Below, one piece after another: positions 58,216 to 64,000 of a stretch of 64,000 bases of DNA. Under the pieces are notes generated by a model, which was given only the letters and a program-made list of their open reading frames with translations, was not told the origin of the DNA and searched no databases. Source of the DNA: Micromonospora sp. NBC_01740 (lineage in GTDB: Bacteria > Actinomycetota > Actinomycetes > Mycobacteriales > Micromonosporaceae); NCBI RefSeq assembly GCF_035920365.1, contig NZ_CP109150.1, positions 5,022,001-5,086,000 of the forward strand, given 5' to 3'. The first letter of the stretch is position 1; each line of letters starts with the position of its first letter. Position numbers and translations under genes: made by a program.

Positions 58216-60875
58216 GAAACGCACAGCAGGCGTTCATCAACAGCGCCGTACGGCGGCGACGGGAACTGGCCGCCGGCGGCACCAGCGACCTGTTCGACCT
58301 CATCCAGAACGCCTCCGCCAGCCAGATCGTGGCGGCCCTGGCCGGGCTGCCGGAGCAGCGCCGCCGGGAGATCGGCGCCGAGGTGACGACCTGGTTCAAA
58401 CAGCGGCAACGCACCACCTGGTGGACGGCCGGCTCCGGCACCGCCCTGGCCGTCGCCGTGGTCGGCTGCCTACCCACCGCCGCGCAGGCCGCGACGATCC
58501 TCGCCCGCAACACGGTCAACCCCGACGGCGAACGCGCCGCCGCCCTGATGTCCACGGTCGCCGAGGAACGTGGCATCACCTGGCTCGGCGACCTGGCGCA
58601 CCGGCTGGCCACGAAGATCAACCAGCAGACCGGGATCGAACACTGGCGGTTCGCCGCCGCGCTGCTGCGCGTCACCGGGACGACAGCACCGGCCAACGAC
58701 CGGTTCGTCGAACTGTGGCTGGACTCGGTGCAACTGCCCGACCGGCGACGCGCCGGCCGACCGGCAACCCTGATCGAACGGCTCCGCGACGACCCGTTCC
58801 TCGACGCCATGCTGCCCCGGCTGTTCGAGATCGACGGCCTCGGCCTGCGCATGACGTTCGACGAGGTCACCACGACCTGGGACGAACGACGACGCCACGT
58901 CCTGCCGACCGCGCTGGCTCAGCTCGCCACCGAAGGGACCATCGACCGGACGGTCCTGATCGACGGCGCGATCGGCCGGCTGCTGCGCGGCGACCGGGCG
59001 TCGGCCCTGCGCGCCTTCACCATCCTGCTCACCGAACTCGAACCCACCACCACCGAGGTCGCCACCCGCGCCACCGACTACCTCCGCCTGCTCGCCGACG
59101 CGCCGGCGCCGGCCGCCACCATGGCGCAGAAGGCCCTACGGGACCTGCCCGACCTCGAGATCGACACCGTCCTCGACACCTCCCGCGACGTGCTGCTGCG
59201 ACCGGACAAGGCACTCGTCAAGGCCCAACTCACCTGGCTCGACCGGCTAGCCCGCCACCACCGCGACCGGGCGGCCCAGGTCGCCGAGGTCATCGCCGTC
59301 GCCGCCGAACACCCCGCCGTCGAGCTACGCGACCGCGCCAACACCCTCGCCACCCGCCACGGACACGACCCGACAGCGGGCGGCATCGGCCCAGCGAAGG
59401 CCCGGCCCCGCGGCGACGACCTGCCCCCGCCCGCACCACCGGCACCGGCACCCGCCCCCATCACCGACGTCGACGAACTCGCCGAGGAGGTCGCCGCCCT
59501 GCTCGGCACCCCGTCACAGGGCACACCGCTGGACCGCATCCTCGACGCGCTGGTCCGGCTCTCCGCCACCGACGGCGCCCGGGTGCACGCCGCCCTCGCC
59601 CCCGTCGTCGAACGCTGCCACTGGTCCTGGGGCAACGAACACCGCCACGACCCCCTCTCCCTGTCCGAGGTGGTCGTCGACGTCCTCACCACCGCCCCGA
59701 CCACCGACCAGCAGGCCCGCCGACGCAGCCGGTGGGAGACACTGCTCACCGCGCTGCGCCGCACCGACCGGCAGACACCGCAGCCGGAACTGGTCACCAC
59801 CGACCCCCGGGTGCCCCCACCCCACCGGCTGCTCCGAGCCCGCCTCGCCGAGATCGGCGCGCACCTCGCCGAGCCGGGACACCCCGGCCTGCTCGCCACC
59901 CCCACCCACGCCAACGGCACCCTCGACCCGCTCACCCTGATCGAGCGCCTCGCGGCCCTCGGCGACCGCCCAGCCTGGCACTGGGACCTCACCCAGGCCC
60001 TGCTGCGCCTACCCGCCGACACCGACGAGACGGTCGCCGGCAAGGCCGCGGCGCTGGGCACCCCGGCGGGGGAGCGGCTCGCCACCTGGCTGCGCGCCGG
60101 CGGACTGCCACAACCCGTCACGCGCGCCGTCACCCTCACCCGACGCCCCCGCCGCAACGGCTACGACTGGGAGTACGACCAACTACCGCCCAAGCGCATC
60201 CTCGTCGAGCTGCGCCCACCCGACGGATACGACGACCCGTACGGACTGCTGACCGTCGACCCCGCACCGATCGGTGTCGAGCACTCCGCCTGGGCGAACC
60301 TGCTGCCGTCGACCCTGCCGGGACACCGGGCAGTCGTCGCCGCGTACGCCCTGCCGATCGTGGCCGCCACCGCGGACATGGACCAACGCGGCGGCACGAC
60401 CATGCTGCCGCTGCTCGCCGAAACCACCGGCCCCGGCGGACCGGCCCTCGACCTCGCCCTGTCCTACGGCCTCGCGGCCCGCCACGGCACCGACCGGATC
60501 GCCGCCCTGGACGCCCTGCTCGCCCTCGCCGCGGCCGGGCAGCTCGACGCCACCGCGACGGGCGGACACCTCGGCCGACTCGTCGCCGGGCAACTGGTGA
60601 AGCTGTCCAGGGCACTCGAACCACTACGCGACGCCGCCCAGGCCCGAGCACCGCTGACCGTGTGGCGACTGATCGCCGCCGCACTGCCGTCGGCACTCGC
60701 CGCACCCCAGCCCCCGCGCGGCCTGCCGGACCTGCTGAGCCTCGCGGCCGAGACGGCCAGCACGACCGGCACCCGCATCGACGTGCCCGGCCTGGTCGAC
60801 GTCGCCGGCCGGGGCGGATCCGGCCGCCTCGTCACCGAGGCCCGACGCCTGCACCGCGCACTCGACACGGTATGA
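58212..60875 (+). CDS. DUF6493-like large helical-repeat protein
   Basis: 887 aa from a GTG overlapping the SWIM stop by 4 bp. No transmembrane segment; composition and repeating helix pairs suggest a HEAT-like solenoid (ALRAFTILLTELEPTTTEVA, RDRAAQVAEVIAVAAEHPAV). A Pro/Ala linker (PPPAPPAPAPAP) near residue 415 splits it in two halves. I recognise the arrangement as the DUF6493 protein that accompanies SWIM proteins in actinobacteria. Related clusters also encode MoxR ATPases and VWA proteins and are suspected conflict or chaperone systems; those partners are missing here. Confidence 0.8.
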   Translation: MRNAQQAFINSAVRRRRELAAGGTSDLFDLIQNASASQIVAALAGLPEQRRREIGAEVTTWFKQRQRTTWWTAGSGTALAVAVVGCLPTAAQAATILARNTVNPDGERAAALMSTVAEERGITWLGDLAHRLATKINQQTGIEHWRFAAALLRVTGTTAPANDRFVELWLDSVQLPDRRRAGRPATLIERLRDDPFLDAMLPRLFEIDGLGLRMTFDEVTTTWDERRRHVLPTALAQLATEGTIDRTVLIDGAIGRLLRGDRASALRAFTILLTELEPTTTEVATRATDYLRLLADAPAPAATMAQKALRDLPDLEIDTVLDTSRDVLLRPDKALVKAQLTWLDRLARHHRDRAAQVAEVIAVAAEHPAVELRDRANTLATRHGHDPTAGGIGPAKARPRGDDLPPPAPPAPAPAPITDVDELAEEVAALLGTPSQGTPLDRILDALVRLSATDGARVHAALAPVVERCHWSWGNEHRHDPLSLSEVVVDVLTTAPTTDQQARRRSRWETLLTALRRTDRQTPQPELVTTDPRVPPPHRLLRARLAEIGAHLAEPGHPGLLATPTHANGTLDPLTLIERLAALGDRPAWHWDLTQALLRLPADTDETVAGKAAALGTPAGERLATWLRAGGLPQPVTRAVTLTRRPRRNGYDWEYDQLPPKRILVELRPPDGYDDPYGLLTVDPAPIGVEHSAWANLLPSTLPGHRAVVAAYALPIVAATADMDQRGGTTMLPLLAETTGPGGPALDLALSYGLAARHGTDRIAALDALLALAAAGQLDATATGGHLGRLVAGQLVKLSRALEPLRDAAQARAPLTVWRLIAAALPSALAAPQPPRGLPDLLSLAAETASTTGTRIDVPGLVDVAGRGGSGRLVTEARRLHRALDTV

Positions 60876-60947
60876 CCCGGCACACTGGCGGCGACAGGCC
60901 GCCGACCCTGCTGGGCAACCCCGACGACACGTGGCACGATCTCGCAG

Positions 60948-61397
<450 letters not shown>

Positions 61398-61402
61398 CCG
61401 GC

Positions 61403-61813
61403 ATGGACATCACCATTCACTACGCCTTCCTCCCGCACACCGACGCCGACGCCGCCCTGACCTTCTACCGCGACACCCTCGGCTTCGAGGTCCGCAACGA
61501 CGTCGGATACGACGGCATGCGCTGGCTCACCGTCGGCCCCGCCAACCAGCCCGGCACGTCCATCGTCCTGCACCCGCCGGCCGCCGAACCCGGCATCACC
61601 GACGACGAACGCCGCACCATCCTCGAACTCATCGCCAAGGGCAGCTACGGCGCCCTCACCCTGGCCACCGACGACCTCGACGGTCTCTTCGAGCGGCTAC
61701 AGGCCAGCGGCGCCGACGTCGTCCAGGAACCCACCGCCCAGCCCTACGGCGTCCGCGACTGCGCCTTCCGCGACCCCACGGGCAACCTGATCCGCATCAA
61801 CGAGCTGCACTGA
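61403..61813 (+). CDS. VOC family (glyoxalase/bleomycin-resistance fold) protein
   Basis: 136 aa. Paired beta-alpha-beta-beta-beta modules: HTDADAALTFYRDTLGFEVR at the start, TVGPANQPGTSIVLHPP, LATDDLDGLFERLQASGADV, then YGVRDCAFRDPTGNLIRINE with the C-terminal Glu. Metal ligands appear as His/Glu at the usual spots. Such AraC-linked VOC proteins may bind drugs or act on electrophiles. Next to a UvrA2-like gene, a resistance role is plausible. Confidence 0.88.
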   Translation: MDITIHYAFLPHTDADAALTFYRDTLGFEVRNDVGYDGMRWLTVGPANQPGTSIVLHPPAAEPGITDDERRTILELIAKGSYGALTLATDDLDGLFERLQASGADVVQEPTAQPYGVRDCAFRDPTGNLIRINELH

Positions 61814-61896
61814 GCCCTCCGGCACACCCAGACACCAGCCAGGCAACACCTCGACGCGGACCGCGACGGCGGCCCCGCGCAGCAGATGGAGACACG

Positions 61897-64000
<2,104 letters not shown>

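Overview
The window is chromosomal DNA of a very GC-rich actinobacterium, most likely Micromonospora or a close relative in the Micromonosporaceae. I infer this from near-saturating GC at third codon positions, frequent GTG starts, a Ddn-type F420-dependent reductase domain, a mycothiol-type maleylpyruvate isomerase fold protein, an ECF41 sigma factor and a DUF6493/SWIM pair. No rRNA, tRNA or CRISPR array was seen. Genes at both window edges are cut: a GH3 glycosidase at the left and a UvrA-like ATPase at the right.

Region 1 (1-10260) is a plant-oligosaccharide utilisation locus. It has a GH3 glycosidase, a ROK regulator, a lipoprotein solute-binding protein with two permeases (no ATPase, as usual for this family), a GH31 alpha-xylosidase and a GH42 beta-galactosidase. 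These activities match what is needed to dismantle imported xyloglucan oligosaccharides. XylR/ROK-type operators sit at the two divergent promoters, and twin LacI-type palindromes sit before the GH3 gene.

Region 2 (10340-17790) is mixed housekeeping and accessory genes: a LysE exporter, GNAT, DUF1992, a DinB-fold protein, a Ddn-hemerythrin fusion, DUF6194, a SnoaL-like protein, a DppA-type D-aminopeptidase, a zinc-ribbon protein and a CPBP protease.

Region 3 (17790-23600) is an AT-richer degraded insertion zone. It has unusual palindromes, a frameshifted small gene, a PPOX-fold protein, a broken TniB, a 5' Tn3 transposase fragment abutting a resolvase 3' fragment, a methyltransferase, a large 3' Tn3 transposase fragment on the other strand, and a headless MFS fragment.

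Region 4 (23600-43270) carries regulators and transport: RibD-like reductase plus AraC regulator, Nudix, an ABC exporter, an FAD oxidoreductase with an ECF41 sigma factor preceded by a near-perfect ECF41 promoter, an MBL-fold hydrolase whose ribosome site lies in a 13-bp hairpin arm, a MacB-like ABC exporter divergent from a two-component system, Hsp20 with a HAIR-like site, a tyrosine recombinase, a K+/H+ antiporter with RCK partner preceded by two tiny overlapping ORFs, and a second two-component system.

Region 5 (43390-64000) holds thymidine kinase, a UMF1-type MFS protein, GDPD, an unrecognised three-gene membrane cluster (46941-49711) whose last two proteins share a Gly/Gln/Asn-rich motif, PlsC, cydAB, a TetR/SDR divergent pair, peroxiredoxin, another SDR, the SWIM-DUF6493 pair, and an AraC-VOC-UvrA2-like cluster that looks like a drug or DNA-damage resistance unit. 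The shared-motif cluster is my best candidate for an undescribed system.
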